The translations under genes and the position numbers were made by a program. DNA of 16,793 nt from an uncultured Prevotella sp. (GTDB lineage: Bacteria; Bacteroidota; Bacteroidia; Bacteroidales; Bacteroidaceae). Below the pieces are notes generated by a model, which was given only the letters and a program-made list of their open reading frames with translations, searched no databases and was not told where the DNA came from. Positions 1-6,073 of this stretch are shown here, in pieces. How positions within the stretch are numbered: position 1 is the stretch's first letter; each line of letters begins with the position of its first letter. The stretch is from positions 1 to 16,793 of the forward strand of contig UQTI01000064.1 in the NCBI GenBank assembly GCA_900543975.1, written 5' to 3'.

Positions 1-15
1 TCTCGCGCCAGTGGC
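1..15 (-). terminator. Partial terminator hairpin cut by the window edge (tentative)
   Basis: On the minus strand the last bases of the window read GCCACTGGCGCGAGA. This closely resembles the left arm and loop start of the terminator at 2110-2141 (GCCGCTGGCGC then GTGAT). It lies about 40 bases downstream of the methyltransferase stop, where a terminator is expected. The right arm and U-tract are outside the window, so the call rests only on resemblance and position. Confidence 0.3.
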
Positions 16-56
16 TTACACTAATATAAACCTAATCAATAAAAAGAACTAAAGAA

Positions 57-851
57 TCATCTTTTTATATCTTTTGAATCCAACTTGCTTATAATATCGA
101 GTTCAGCAGGCGAGAGCGGTATTGGTATGCGGTTTTCTGCTGATGCTTTTGCTGATGCTTTTGCTGATGCTTTTGCTGATGCTTTTGCTGATGAAAGAAG
201 AAGATGATCGCCAAAGAGACTTTTACCTTTCGGCATGGCTACGAGATTGCGGACAACAACACAATGCTCGCTATCCACACAAAACTCCACACCACCTCGC
301 GCCATAATCTGGAGATCGGATACACTAAGAAGATTGTCCGGGTAGTTGTATTTAGGAAGGTTAACCTTGGTGTCTTGAGAAGGGCACGCCTCAATGAGTT
401 TACTAAGGCGAGGTGAAGCTGTAGCCGTTAAGTTGCCGAACAGATTGCTCGCAAAGTTGCAAGGTACATTTGCACCATTGATGAATTTTATACTCTGAGC
501 TATGACAACAGCTGTTGCACCATACTTGCAGCAAGAGAATATGGTTAGAGCTGGACCGAAAAGAAAGAAGGGGATGTTGTGCTCCATGTAGAAACGGCAT
601 ATCTTTGTAAACATGGAGAACGGCGGATTGTCCACTACGACACCATCAGAAGGGTATTCTGCATGTTCATAATCACCTCCTGGATAGAATGGGCGCAAAA
701 TCTGCTTGCCTTCCAAAGGATATATTTCACCAACGTATTTCAGCACCGCTTCGTATACATCTTTCGGTGTCCAACACTCATCGGTTGTCTTGGGGTTCTC
801 TGTGAACTTTGCCAAAAAGCCCTCGTAATCGTGAAAAACTATTGGGTTCAT
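57..851 (-). CDS. Phage-type DNA adenine methyltransferase with repeat linker, probably phase-variable
   Basis: A 264-residue protein, read from the ATG at 851. Residues about 73-79 (VDNPPFS) match motif IV (N/D-P-P-Y/F) of N6-adenine methyltransferases, preceded by PFYPGGDY at about 54-61 where motif I is expected. The N-terminal DYEGFLAKF and the TTDECWTP segment fit a phage methyltransferase family, sometimes annotated as ParB-like, whose members often end in low-complexity repeats. Here four AKAS units lie near residues 223-239. It probably methylates phage or host DNA against restriction or to alter expression; the target site is unknown. No partner nuclease is visible. A second possible start at 903, which has a promoter, is separated from this frame by an 11-G tract. 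With 10 G's it would give a 281-residue protein beginning METITDKRLKKRRGGGS. With 11 G's it stops after 41 residues. The family call is from memory, with good motif support. Confidence 0.75.
   Translation of the reverse strand: MNPIVFHDYEGFLAKFTENPKTTDECWTPKDVYEAVLKYVGEIYPLEGKQILRPFYPGGDYEHAEYPSDGVVVDNPPFSMFTKICRFYMEHNIPFFLFGPALTIFSCCKYGATAVVIAQSIKFINGANVPCNFASNLFGNLTATASPRLSKLIEACPSQDTKVNLPKYNYPDNLLSVSDLQIMARGGVEFCVDSEHCVVVRNLVAMPKGKSLFGDHLLLSSAKASAKASAKASAKASAENRIPIPLSPAELDIISKLDSKDIKR
139..193. repeat. 12-bp tandem repeat inside the methyltransferase gene
   Basis: Four exact copies of GCTGATGCTTTT (139-150, 151-162, 163-174, 175-186) are followed by a partial copy to 193. On the coding strand they encode AKAS units in a flexible linker before the last 25 or so residues. 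The unit is a multiple of three, so gain or loss of copies changes linker length without breaking the frame. Confidence 0.95.
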
Positions 852-855
852 ACTT

Positions 856-866
856 CCCCCCCCCCC
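856..866. repeat. 11-bp homopolymeric G/C tract at the methyltransferase start
   Basis: Eleven C's on the plus strand are eleven G's on the coding strand, ending 4 bases before the ATG at 851. Tracts of this length are prone to slipped-strand change. The tract lies between an upstream ATG (903) and the methyltransferase frame. Its length decides whether the two are joined: 10 joins them and 11 does not. If the ATG at 851 is used instead, the tract would occupy the ribosome-binding region. Confidence 0.9.
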
Positions 867-923
867 TACGTTTTTTTAAACGCTTATCTGTTATTGTTTC
901 CATATCAAGATCTTTTATACTCG

Positions 924-955
924 CAAAGTTAACGTGCAGAAGGGAGAGTTAAAAA
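924..955 (-). promoter_or_regulatory. Bacteroidota-type promoter for the methyltransferase
   Basis: On the minus strand TAACTTTG (924-931) is an exact match to the Bacteroidota -7 consensus TAnnTTTG. A TTTTT run at 951-955 sits 19 bp upstream as the -33 element. Transcription should start near 917, giving a leader of about 14 bases to the ATG at 903. This favours 903 over 851 as the natural start codon. Confidence 0.65.
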
Positions 956-972
956 GACAGCAAAAAGACAAC

Positions 973-1002
973 AAAAAAGCCCCGACACCGAAGTGCCGAG
1001 GC
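973..1002 (-). terminator. Rho-independent terminator with TTCG loop
   Basis: The minus strand reads a 10-bp stem (GCCTCGGCAC with GTGTCGGGGC, two G-U pairs) closed by a TTCG tetraloop and followed by six T's. It lies about 55 bases after the stop at 1058 and just before the methyltransferase promoter. A second perfect 7-bp hairpin (CGTCCGT, loop of 4, ACGGACG) lies directly before it at 1009-1026. Confidence 0.85.
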
Positions 1003-1057
1003 TGAGTGCGTCCGTAGGCACGGACGACTTGTGTCTTAAATGTAATACAACACCTGC

Positions 1058-1291
1058 CTAAATATTGTCAGCAGCACGGCGTAAGCGGTCGCTGAGGTCG
1101 ACAAGAGCACCACGAAGCTGCTCCTTCTCCTTGTCTGTGAACCCACCGACACCACCATTGCCATCGATTCCATCGAGTTTATGATACAACCATGAAGCCG
1201 AGCGGTCGAAATAAGTATTGGCGATATCACGCCACAATTGCCAACAAAAAAGTCCTCGATGCATCACGCACCGAGGACTCAAAGAGTTCAT
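1058..1291 (-). CDS. DUF5053-like small protein, possibly a 5'-truncated remnant
   Basis: The reading frame encodes up to 77 residues. The recognisable part starts near residue 20: IANTYFDRSASWLYHKLDG, a linker, then FTDKEKEQLRGAL and DLSDRL. This matches the pattern I recall for the C-terminal half of DUF5053, a helical, HTH-like family common on Bacteroides mobile elements. The function is unknown, and DNA binding is only inferred. Both ATG codons (1291 and 1264) lie before or inside the terminator stem that ends hicB (1245-1279). The first 18 residues are therefore mostly terminator sequence, and no promoter match was found. A TTG at about 1237 could serve as start. The simplest reading is that the N-terminal half was lost when the HicAB segment was inserted. 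It may be non-functional. Confidence 0.5.
   Translation of the reverse strand: MNSLSPRCVMHRGLFCWQLWRDIANTYFDRSASWLYHKLDGIDGNGGVGGFTDKEKEQLRGALVDLSDRLRRAADNI
1245..1279 (-). terminator. Rho-independent terminator after hicB
   Basis: On the minus strand a 12-bp stem (AGTCCTCGGTGC with GCATCGAGGACT, one G-U pair) encloses the loop GTGAT and is followed by six T's. It lies about 50 bases beyond the hicB stop. The loop and the bases around it (GC-GTGAT-GC) are shared with the terminator at 2110-2141. Confidence 0.9.
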
Positions 1292-1327
1292 TTATCTAAT
1301 TTTCATGTGCCATGAAAACAGTCAAAA

Positions 1328-1714
1328 TCAAATTAGCGACACGTTAGAGAGTTCCTTTCCGAACTCATGGATGGCATTTTCTATTTCTTCAAGTCGCTTT
1401 GCGCTTGGTTTTCTGTTGCCAGAAACATATTGGCGCATAAGTGAATGGTTGATACCTATACGTTTGGCGAGCGGTGTAATAGATATGGGGAACTTATCGA
1501 AGAAAGCCCAGATGTCGTATTTGAAAGACATCTCAAGCTCTGGAATAGCCCGACCCATATCATTATACTCTTCTCTTGCGACAAGAAGATCTTTAACTGC
1601 TGCATCAACAGTGGAGCCATAACCTGCTATGCCGCAATTATTAATTGTGCCATCAATAAAGCAAGAGCAATTCTTTTCGCCCGGTTGCTTTTCTACAAAA
1701 ACAGTCACTTTCAT
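1328..1714 (-). CDS. hicB: HicB-type antitoxin with C-terminal helix-turn-helix
   Basis: A 128-residue protein. Residues 1-55 (starting MKVTVFVEKQ, then CFIDGTINNCGIAGYGSTVDAA) have the layout of the degenerate RNase H-like fold of HicB, which binds and blocks HicA. Residues about 74-120 (ISITPLAKRIGINHSLMRQY, then SGNRKPSAKRLEEIE) form an XRE-type helix-turn-helix. The combination is typical of Bacteroidales HicB proteins, which bind their own operator. It lies 95 bp downstream of hicA on the same strand, in the canonical hicA-hicB order, and ends in a strong terminator. I see no clear -7 box of its own, so it probably depends on the promoter before hicA. A stable hairpin lies between the two genes. 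Confidence 0.85.
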   Translation of the reverse strand: MKVTVFVEKQPGEKNCSCFIDGTINNCGIAGYGSTVDAAVKDLLVAREEYNDMGRAIPELEMSFKYDIWAFFDKFPISITPLAKRIGINHSLMRQYVSGNRKPSAKRLEEIENAIHEFGKELSNVSLI

Positions 1715-1768
1715 ATATACTTATTGTTTGTCGTCAACTAAAAAGAGTTCTTCTATTTAATTTTTTTA

Positions 1769-1810
1769 ATCTAAGGAATCCGACCCCGAGGGGTCAGACT
1801 CCAAATAGAT
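1769..1810. other. Strong intercistronic hairpin between hicA and hicB
   Basis: Arms 1775-1787 and 1790-1802 pair over 12 bp (two G-U pairs) with a CTCG-type loop. Outer ATCTA (1769-1773) and TAGAT (1806-1810) extend the stem up to the hicA stop codon. The bases after the stem on the minus strand are A-rich, not T-rich, so it is not a normal intrinsic terminator. It could set the relative stability or expression of the hicA and hicB parts of the message. Confidence 0.7.
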
Positions 1811-1992
1811 TAACCAAGAAGCGCCTTGAGAATACTTTTTAAAGTTCCCGTGCTTACTTCATGTGCGCCATGTCGAGGAACTGAAGCCGTTCTGTCTGTC
1901 TTAGGATTAATCCAGATGTCGTGCTCGCTGCCCCTCCTCAAACAGCAACACCCGTTGCGCTTGAGTAAACGTTTTAATTCGTTTGCTTTCAT
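1810..1992 (-). CDS. hicA: HicA mRNA-interferase toxin
   Basis: A 60-residue protein, the usual HicA length. It begins MKANELKRLLKRNG (helix 1), continues with RRGSEHDIWINP, in which His24 is the expected catalytic residue of the double-stranded-RNA-binding-like fold, and ends VPRHGAHEVSTGTLKSILK. HicA toxins cleave mRNA independently of the ribosome and are neutralised by HicB. Three consecutive cysteines at positions 15-17 are unusual. A good promoter with an overlapping palindrome lies upstream, and hicB follows. In a prophage such a pair can stabilise the element or act in defence against other phages; the sequence does not say which. Confidence 0.9.
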   Translation of the reverse strand: MKANELKRLLKRNGCCCLRRGSEHDIWINPKTDRTASVPRHGAHEVSTGTLKSILKALLG

Positions 1993-2040
1993 TTGGCTTA
2001 AAAATTAATTTAAAGAACTCTTTATCCTTATTGGACAATG

Positions 2041-2082
2041 CAAAGGTAGCAATAATGTTACATACTACCAAATGTTTTGGTA
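2041..2082 (-). promoter_or_regulatory. hicAB promoter with operator palindrome over the -33 box
   Basis: On the minus strand TACCTTTG (2041-2048) matches TAnnTTTG. TTTG at 2069-2072 is the -33 box, with a 20-bp spacer. The -33 box lies inside a perfect inverted repeat, TACCAAA (2066-2072), TGT, TTTGGTA (2076-2082). This placement fits autorepression by HicB or the HicAB complex, as known for other hic loci. The leader to hicA is about 40 bases. Confidence 0.75.
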
Positions 2083-2109
2083 ACTTTTTTGCTATCTTTT
2101 CAGAAAAAC

Positions 2110-2141
2110 AAAAAGCCGCCGACGCATCACGCGCCAGCGGC
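2110..2141 (-). terminator. Rho-independent terminator after the large terminase
   Basis: On the minus strand an 11-bp stem (GCCGCTGGCGC with GCGTCGGCGGC, two G-U pairs) encloses loop GTGAT and is followed by TTTTTG. It lies about 40 bases after the terminase stop and closes the structural operon before the hic promoter. Confidence 0.9.
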
Positions 2142-2183
2142 AGTTAAAGACATAAACTATTGTTTTATGAGTAATACAAGAAT

Positions 2184-3827
2184 TTAGCCATAAGTGTTGG
2201 TTGTGCCACCTGAGCCTTGGAACACAGGTTTAGTCTCGGCACCAATACAGAGGACGTCGAAGGCATCTGAGCCATCGGTTCTGGCCTCCAATTTGTCTTC
2301 TTCCGTCTCTGCGAGTTTTTCACCGCTCTTGTCTTTCTTGCCATTACGCACGCCCGCAGACGTTATGGATATGAGCAAGTCAGGGTTGTTGTCGCGGTTG
2401 ATAAGGACCTGTAGCCTTGCCCTTCCACGAAACATCTTGTTGATGAGTGCATTCTTCTCTATGTGGTTCATTGGGTTTCCGAGATACACTTCTCGGATAG
2501 ACCACCCCATAGCTCTCAGTGTGCGCACCACCTCCTTGTGTGGATCATTATAGTGAAGGCCCCAGTTTGTACCTACCATAGTAGAGTCATAATAGAAGAT
2601 GACTTGACGCCGGCGATGGAAATGGTAGTAATTGTTGAAGTCCTCGAGGATTTCTGGTATCTTACGCTCATATTTCACGAAGAACGATTTGAGCACATGT
2701 AGCTTCGATTTCTGCACCTGTCCTACGACAAGCCAGTTTATGAGGTTGTTAGTGTCGAATGCGATGAGCAGAGGAAGCCTATCGTCTCTGTCGGCATCCA
2801 TGCGGCAATCGTTAGGCAGCATGCCGCCATCAGCCTTGTTGAGGTTGTATAGGTTCAGCACAGACTCGTTGGGTGCCGTATAAAGGTTTGTTGTCTCGCT
2901 CAGACCGCCGTAGAAGCCATCTGCTGAAATACCCACCCTTTGGCACATGATGGAAGATGCGAACGTCAGCGGTGGAAGGTCACGTTTAGCCCGTCGTATG
3001 AACTCCTCTCCAAGGAGAGCAAGGTTCTCGATCGACGAATACTCTTTGTAGAGTAGACATTTTGATCTGAAAAAGTCAAGCTGTCGGTTAAGCTCAATGA
3101 GTCTGTTGTTTAAGGATTCATGCTGCTCAGGATGTTTAACCAGTTTCTGTCTTAGCTTCCATATCTGAAAGATGAGACCCTCAATGACCTTGACAAGCTT
3201 TGGATCTTGTTTGTCTTTGTACGACAAGAACCATGACCCTTTCTTCGTGACAGGCATATCAGATGTTATCGTCATGCCATGGTGTAGCGGGAAGTTGTGG
3301 AAGTACATCTCGTTGCCGCGGTTAGCTTGAAACGTCTCATCCTTCAGCTGTTCAAAGTCGATAAATTTTGCCTCGTCTATGATGAGATAGTCGAGCGACA
3401 TGGAGTTAGACGTGCCTGAGCGGTCTTGTGAGATGACGTTACAGACAGAACCGTTGTAAAAGCTTATGGTGTTTTCCCAGTTTGCAGGACTGAAGATAGG
3501 CGTTTTCCAATGTAGTTTTTTCCATGGTCGTCTTCCAACAACATAGTGAAGGTCTCGTTTGAACCCCCACCGTTCAAGATGAATGAGCATTGACGGCAGG
3601 ATATTCGTAAGACAACGTTTAACAGAAGGAGCCACGAAGCCGCCCATGGAGCCGGGCATGCCTTGGAAGCACGACTGCAGGCGTCGCGCCTGGATGGCAC
3701 CCTTGCCGACGCCACGTCCTGCCACGATTACCTCGTCGCGCGTATTCATGGCCAAAGCATAATATTGCGCATCGTTAAAATATTGTCTGTTAGGCTGCTC
3801 TATATTATCATTCATCATCTTCAGCAT
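2184..3827 (-). CDS. Phage terminase large subunit (packaging ATPase-nuclease)
   Basis: A 547-residue protein of normal TerL length. Walker A is GRGVGKG at about 37-43. Walker B with the catalytic acid is LDYLIIDE at about 145-152. The RNase H-like nuclease domain shows acidic residues in IAFDTN (Asp358), FYYDST (Asp414) and DGSDAFD (Asp521), the usual three-metal-ligand layout. It cuts concatemeric DNA and pumps it into the procapsid through the portal. The start overlaps the preceding small-terminase-like gene by 20 bases, implying translational coupling; MLKMMNDN leaves internal starts at 3818 and 3815 possible. It is the last gene of the structural operon here. Many phages place the portal next, but an accessory block follows instead. 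Confidence 0.93.
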   Translation of the reverse strand: MLKMMNDNIEQPNRQYFNDAQYYALAMNTRDEVIVAGRGVGKGAIQARRLQSCFQGMPGSMGGFVAPSVKRCLTNILPSMLIHLERWGFKRDLHYVVGRRPWKKLHWKTPIFSPANWENTISFYNGSVCNVISQDRSGTSNSMSLDYLIIDEAKFIDFEQLKDETFQANRGNEMYFHNFPLHHGMTITSDMPVTKKGSWFLSYKDKQDPKLVKVIEGLIFQIWKLRQKLVKHPEQHESLNNRLIELNRQLDFFRSKCLLYKEYSSIENLALLGEEFIRRAKRDLPPLTFASSIMCQRVGISADGFYGGLSETTNLYTAPNESVLNLYNLNKADGGMLPNDCRMDADRDDRLPLLIAFDTNNLINWLVVGQVQKSKLHVLKSFFVKYERKIPEILEDFNNYYHFHRRRQVIFYYDSTMVGTNWGLHYNDPHKEVVRTLRAMGWSIREVYLGNPMNHIEKNALINKMFRGRARLQVLINRDNNPDLLISITSAGVRNGKKDKSGEKLAETEEDKLEARTDGSDAFDVLCIGAETKPVFQGSGGTTNTYG

Positions 3828-4401
3828 TTATTTCTTCGTGGACCTCTTCAAAATCGGCTTCTTGAATAGTTGTATTAGAGTACTTCTTGTAAAGTGCTCT
3901 AATCTTTCCGCGTAGGTCAGGAATGCGTTCAATGCCCAAAACAGTAGGATCATCCGTCGGCTCAAAGTTCTGTGGCACGATTTTGTCAAACTCAAGGTCT
4001 GGCTCATCGTCCTTGTCTGTTCTGTTGTTGAGCACCCATACTTTAGTAAGAGAGGCAACAGAACGAAGGTCGCCAGCCCTACGGGCAGCAGTAATATCTT
4101 GTTCAATGGACTTGTTTATCTTCCACCTCATAAACTCTTTTGTCGTTTGCTGAAGGTTTCCGAGCAGCACCTTAACAAGGTGAATATCCTCATAAGCAAG
4201 TGAACGCGACACCTTGAACAAAGCCATATCATACTGCACGAGGTCATTGTCGAGTTTCGACGGAAACTGTAGCCAATAGGCATAAAGTCCTCGGATGCGA
4301 TGAAGGCGCACAAGAACAGACTCGGCGACTCTGAGCTCACGAAGTTCAGCGTCGTCGAGAGTGACATAACGAGAATATTGATCGAGGTTGATCGGTAGCA
4401 T
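3808..4401 (-). CDS. Probable terminase small subunit
   Basis: I chose the start at 4401 (MLPINLDQY), giving 197 residues. It lies 14 bases after the preceding gene. The frame is open to 4461, but the extra 20 residues look unlike coding sequence and would overlap that gene. The segment FKVSRSLAYEDIHLVKVLLG resembles the recognition part of a small-terminase helix-turn-helix. A helical middle follows, then a C-terminus with VPQNFEPTDDP and an acidic tail (EADFEEVHEEINAEDDE). I recall proteins of this pattern directly before TerL in Bacteroidales phages. A small terminase recognises viral DNA and hands it to TerL. The assignment rests on pattern, size and position; no signature motif is conclusive. 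Confidence 0.6.
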   Translation of the reverse strand: MLPINLDQYSRYVTLDDAELRELRVAESVLVRLHRIRGLYAYWLQFPSKLDNDLVQYDMALFKVSRSLAYEDIHLVKVLLGNLQQTTKEFMRWKINKSIEQDITAARRAGDLRSVASLTKVWVLNNRTDKDDEPDLEFDKIVPQNFEPTDDPTVLGIERIPDLRGKIRALYKKYSNTTIQEADFEEVHEEINAEDDE

Positions 4402-4415
4402 ATTTGAGCATTGAA

Positions 4416-4697
4416 TTAAGAGTTGATGGCAGACTGTGCAACAGCGAGAAGTCGTTGACATTCTTGGATAGAGTAGGGTGAACCTGCCAAAGCAGTGACA
4501 TGTATATTGCTTCGAAGTTCAAGAGCTGTGATCGATGTTCCTCTGATGTAGGCTTTACGTGCAGGATGTCCTACTGTTGAAATGTCATCACACAGCGTGC
4601 GCTCCTCAATGCCCAAGAGAGCTGCTATCTCCGTTGGTGTCATCATCTCTCGAGCATGCTTCTCTATCTCTGAGAGCAAGTTTGTTGAATAGTCCAT
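4416..4697 (-). CDS. Small helix-turn-helix protein beside the terminase genes
   Basis: A 93-residue protein. Residues 18-40 (MMTPTEIAALLGIEERTLCD) form a clear helix-turn-helix, followed by HPARKAYIRGTSITALELR and a helical C-terminus. This looks like a DNA-binding terminase accessory or a second small-terminase-type protein. The frame overlaps the end of the PLD-like gene by 92 bases if the ATG at 4697 is used. Starting at the internal ATG near 4646 would keep the HTH and cut the overlap to about 41 bases. It lies 14 bases before the next gene. Confidence 0.6.
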   Translation of the reverse strand: MDYSTNLLSEIEKHAREMMTPTEIAALLGIEERTLCDDISTVGHPARKAYIRGTSITALELRSNIHVTALAGSPYSIQECQRLLAVAQSAINS

Positions 4698-5193
4698 TCA
4701 ATTCGACAGATTTGTCGACGACATCCCTGAGGCCAGTCAAAAGCGAGTAGAAAGCAACTGCATCTGTAGTGATCATTGTACACTCAGCTCTGTCGCCGTA
4801 TGTTTGGTTCTGAGAGCTGATGACCGACACTGTACGGTCAGCTGTCTTAATCAAAACAATCTTTGAGTGGTTCTGTGCCAGATGCACATGATCAAAGCAA
4901 CTTTGCATCAGCCGATAAAGCTCCACCGTCTTACGGGCTGCTTTAAGATCGGCAACGAGCGTTGCGTTTTTTATCAGATTTTTGCGTCTCAGACGTAGAA
5001 AGCCAGACAGGAAAGCGTCAGAAGTTGAAAAAGTTGAAACATAAACGTCAGCACGCCCGGTCTGTTTGAGAATCCATCCGAGCAGACCGAGCGTGTGCAA
5101 CCCAGTACCGAGATAATACTGGGTCGAAGCATCACTCAACGGGCGGAAGGGACAGACCTGCCTCATTGAGTTTGTTTTTAAGCTCATCGCCAA
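4606..5193 (-). CDS. PLD-fold protein with one HxK motif
   Basis: A 195-residue protein. ADVYVSTFSTSDAFLSGFL (48-66) is the strand-loop-helix that opens phospholipase-D-like domains. His109-Ser-Lys111 followed by strand VSVISSQNQTYGDRAE (Ser127, Asn129, Glu137) is a divergent HKD motif. Single-motif members act as dimers and include nucleases and phosphatidyltransferases. In Bacteroidales phages I recall such proteins near the terminase genes with no established role; processing of phage DNA is only a guess. The start is uncertain: the ATG at 5193 overlaps the upstream gene by 62 bases, and the ATG at 5166 (MRQVCPF) reduces this to 35. The tail is Ser/Asp-rich and overlaps the next gene. Confidence 0.6.
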   Translation of the reverse strand: MAMSLKTNSMRQVCPFRPLSDASTQYYLGTGLHTLGLLGWILKQTGRADVYVSTFSTSDAFLSGFLRLRRKNLIKNATLVADLKAARKTVELYRLMQSCFDHVHLAQNHSKIVLIKTADRTVSVISSQNQTYGDRAECTMITTDAVAFYSLLTGLRDVVDKSVELNGLFNKLALRDREACSRDDDTNGDSSSLGH

Positions 5194-5980
5194 TAGGAGC
5201 AGCGTTGTCCGTGAGTATAGCTACACGCTGCTTCACCTTAGCCAGAAGCATGTTATAGTCCTCGAGAGCCTTTGTCGCATCATCGGAAGCAAGAGCCTCA
5301 CGATGTAACTCAATGAGTCTGTCTGCGTTCTTGGTAATGTAAGACCGGGCGTTTGCAATGTCTTTAGCTATGTCGACTGGTGATGGAGCTGCGTCATCAG
5401 ATGTGTCATCAGACTTAGAGGAAGCTACATAGTTGTCGTAACGCTCGAGCTCACGCTTGTAAGTATACCACAAATCTTTGAGCTGCTTGAGGTATTCGTA
5501 GCGGTCGCAAGGCTTCTCGATAGCCAGAAGGGTATTGTAAAGCTGTTTTATCTTGAACCAACGCTCGCGGTTCTCTGCCCAGACATTACGCACATCCTCG
5601 GGCAGACTGTCGTGGTCTGGACGAATTCCGGACGCAGGTGGTGCCGACTCAGAGTTCTTAGGCTCGTTACAGCCCTCTTCTCCTTGTTTGCCTTGACCAT
5701 GATCCATGTTTATAGCGTCAGCCACTTGTGGTATCAGTTCATCGGATAGAGCTTTTACATCCTGAGCAGTCATTTGTTCAAGACGCATAGGCAGAAACTT
5801 CTGCAGCTCATAACGGATTTTAGACTCGAACCTTGCAGGACGGCGCAAGATTGTCTGATACATGGCCATGTTTCGCGTGAGTTTCAGAACCATCTCTGCA
5901 CCGCGGCGTAGAGACTCTTCGTCATGAGTCTCTTCAGCAAGCCATGCTTGCATGTCTTGAGTGAGTTTGTTGTCAATCAT
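5132..5980 (-). CDS. Conserved-type phage protein of unknown function, mostly helical
   Basis: The start at 5980 (MIDNKLTQDMQAWL) gives 282 residues. The longer frame to 6007 would begin inside a terminator stem, so I reject those nine residues. Residues 1-100 are helical. A Gly/Glu/Pro-rich linker lies near 100-130. Residues about 130-190 (LPEDVRNVWAENRERWFKIK, then PCDRYEYLKQLKDLW) form a charged helical region I associate with a protein found near terminase genes in Bacteroidales phages. The C-terminal part is also helical. I see no catalytic motif. Its place between virion proteins and terminase suggests a role in assembly or packaging, but the function is unknown. Confidence 0.7.
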   Translation of the reverse strand: MIDNKLTQDMQAWLAEETHDEESLRRGAEMVLKLTRNMAMYQTILRRPARFESKIRYELQKFLPMRLEQMTAQDVKALSDELIPQVADAINMDHGQGKQGEEGCNEPKNSESAPPASGIRPDHDSLPEDVRNVWAENRERWFKIKQLYNTLLAIEKPCDRYEYLKQLKDLWYTYKRELERYDNYVASSKSDDTSDDAAPSPVDIAKDIANARSYITKNADRLIELHREALASDDATKALEDYNMLLAKVKQRVAILTDNAAPIGDELKNKLNEAGLSLPPVE

Positions 5981-5985
5981 AGTTA

Positions 5986-6030
5986 CAAAAAGAAGGGCAG
6001 CCATCACGATCGCTATCGTGAGGACCGCCC
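5986..6030 (-). terminator. Rho-independent terminator inside the structural operon
   Basis: On the minus strand an outer GGGCGGTC pairs with GGCTGCCC, and an inner TCACGAT pairs with ATCGTGA around loop AGCG. TTCTTTTTG follows. It lies about 45 bases after the stop of the virion-protein gene and just before the ATG at 5980. Partial readthrough would make capsid proteins more abundant than packaging proteins. No strong promoter match was seen for the downstream genes. Confidence 0.8.
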
Positions 6031-6073
6031 ATGATTTGAATATTAACCTCTAATAATTTATAAAGAAAGAGCC

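Noticed and set aside
139..193. Short tandem repeats as a CRISPR array
   Set aside because: Units are 12 bp, contiguous with no unique spacers, and lie inside a coding region.
122..416. Plus-strand frames over the methyltransferase repeat (Leu/Met-rich)
   Set aside because: They are complementary readings of the AKAS repeat and methyltransferase codons. The minus-strand gene has clear motifs.
579..932. Plus-strand 117-residue frame across the methyltransferase start
   Set aside because: It covers the promoter, the G-tract and the coding strand of a recognised gene, with no family pattern.
1769..1810. Intercistronic hairpin as an intrinsic terminator for hicA
   Set aside because: No T-run follows on the minus strand, and hicB has no clear promoter of its own.
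4402..4461. Longer start of the small-terminase-like gene at 4461
   Set aside because: The extra 20 residues overlap the preceding gene and look non-coding, while 4401 gives a clean 14-base gap.
5981..6007. Longer start of the 282-residue gene at 6007
   Set aside because: The extra codons lie in the stem and tail of the terminator at 5986-6030.
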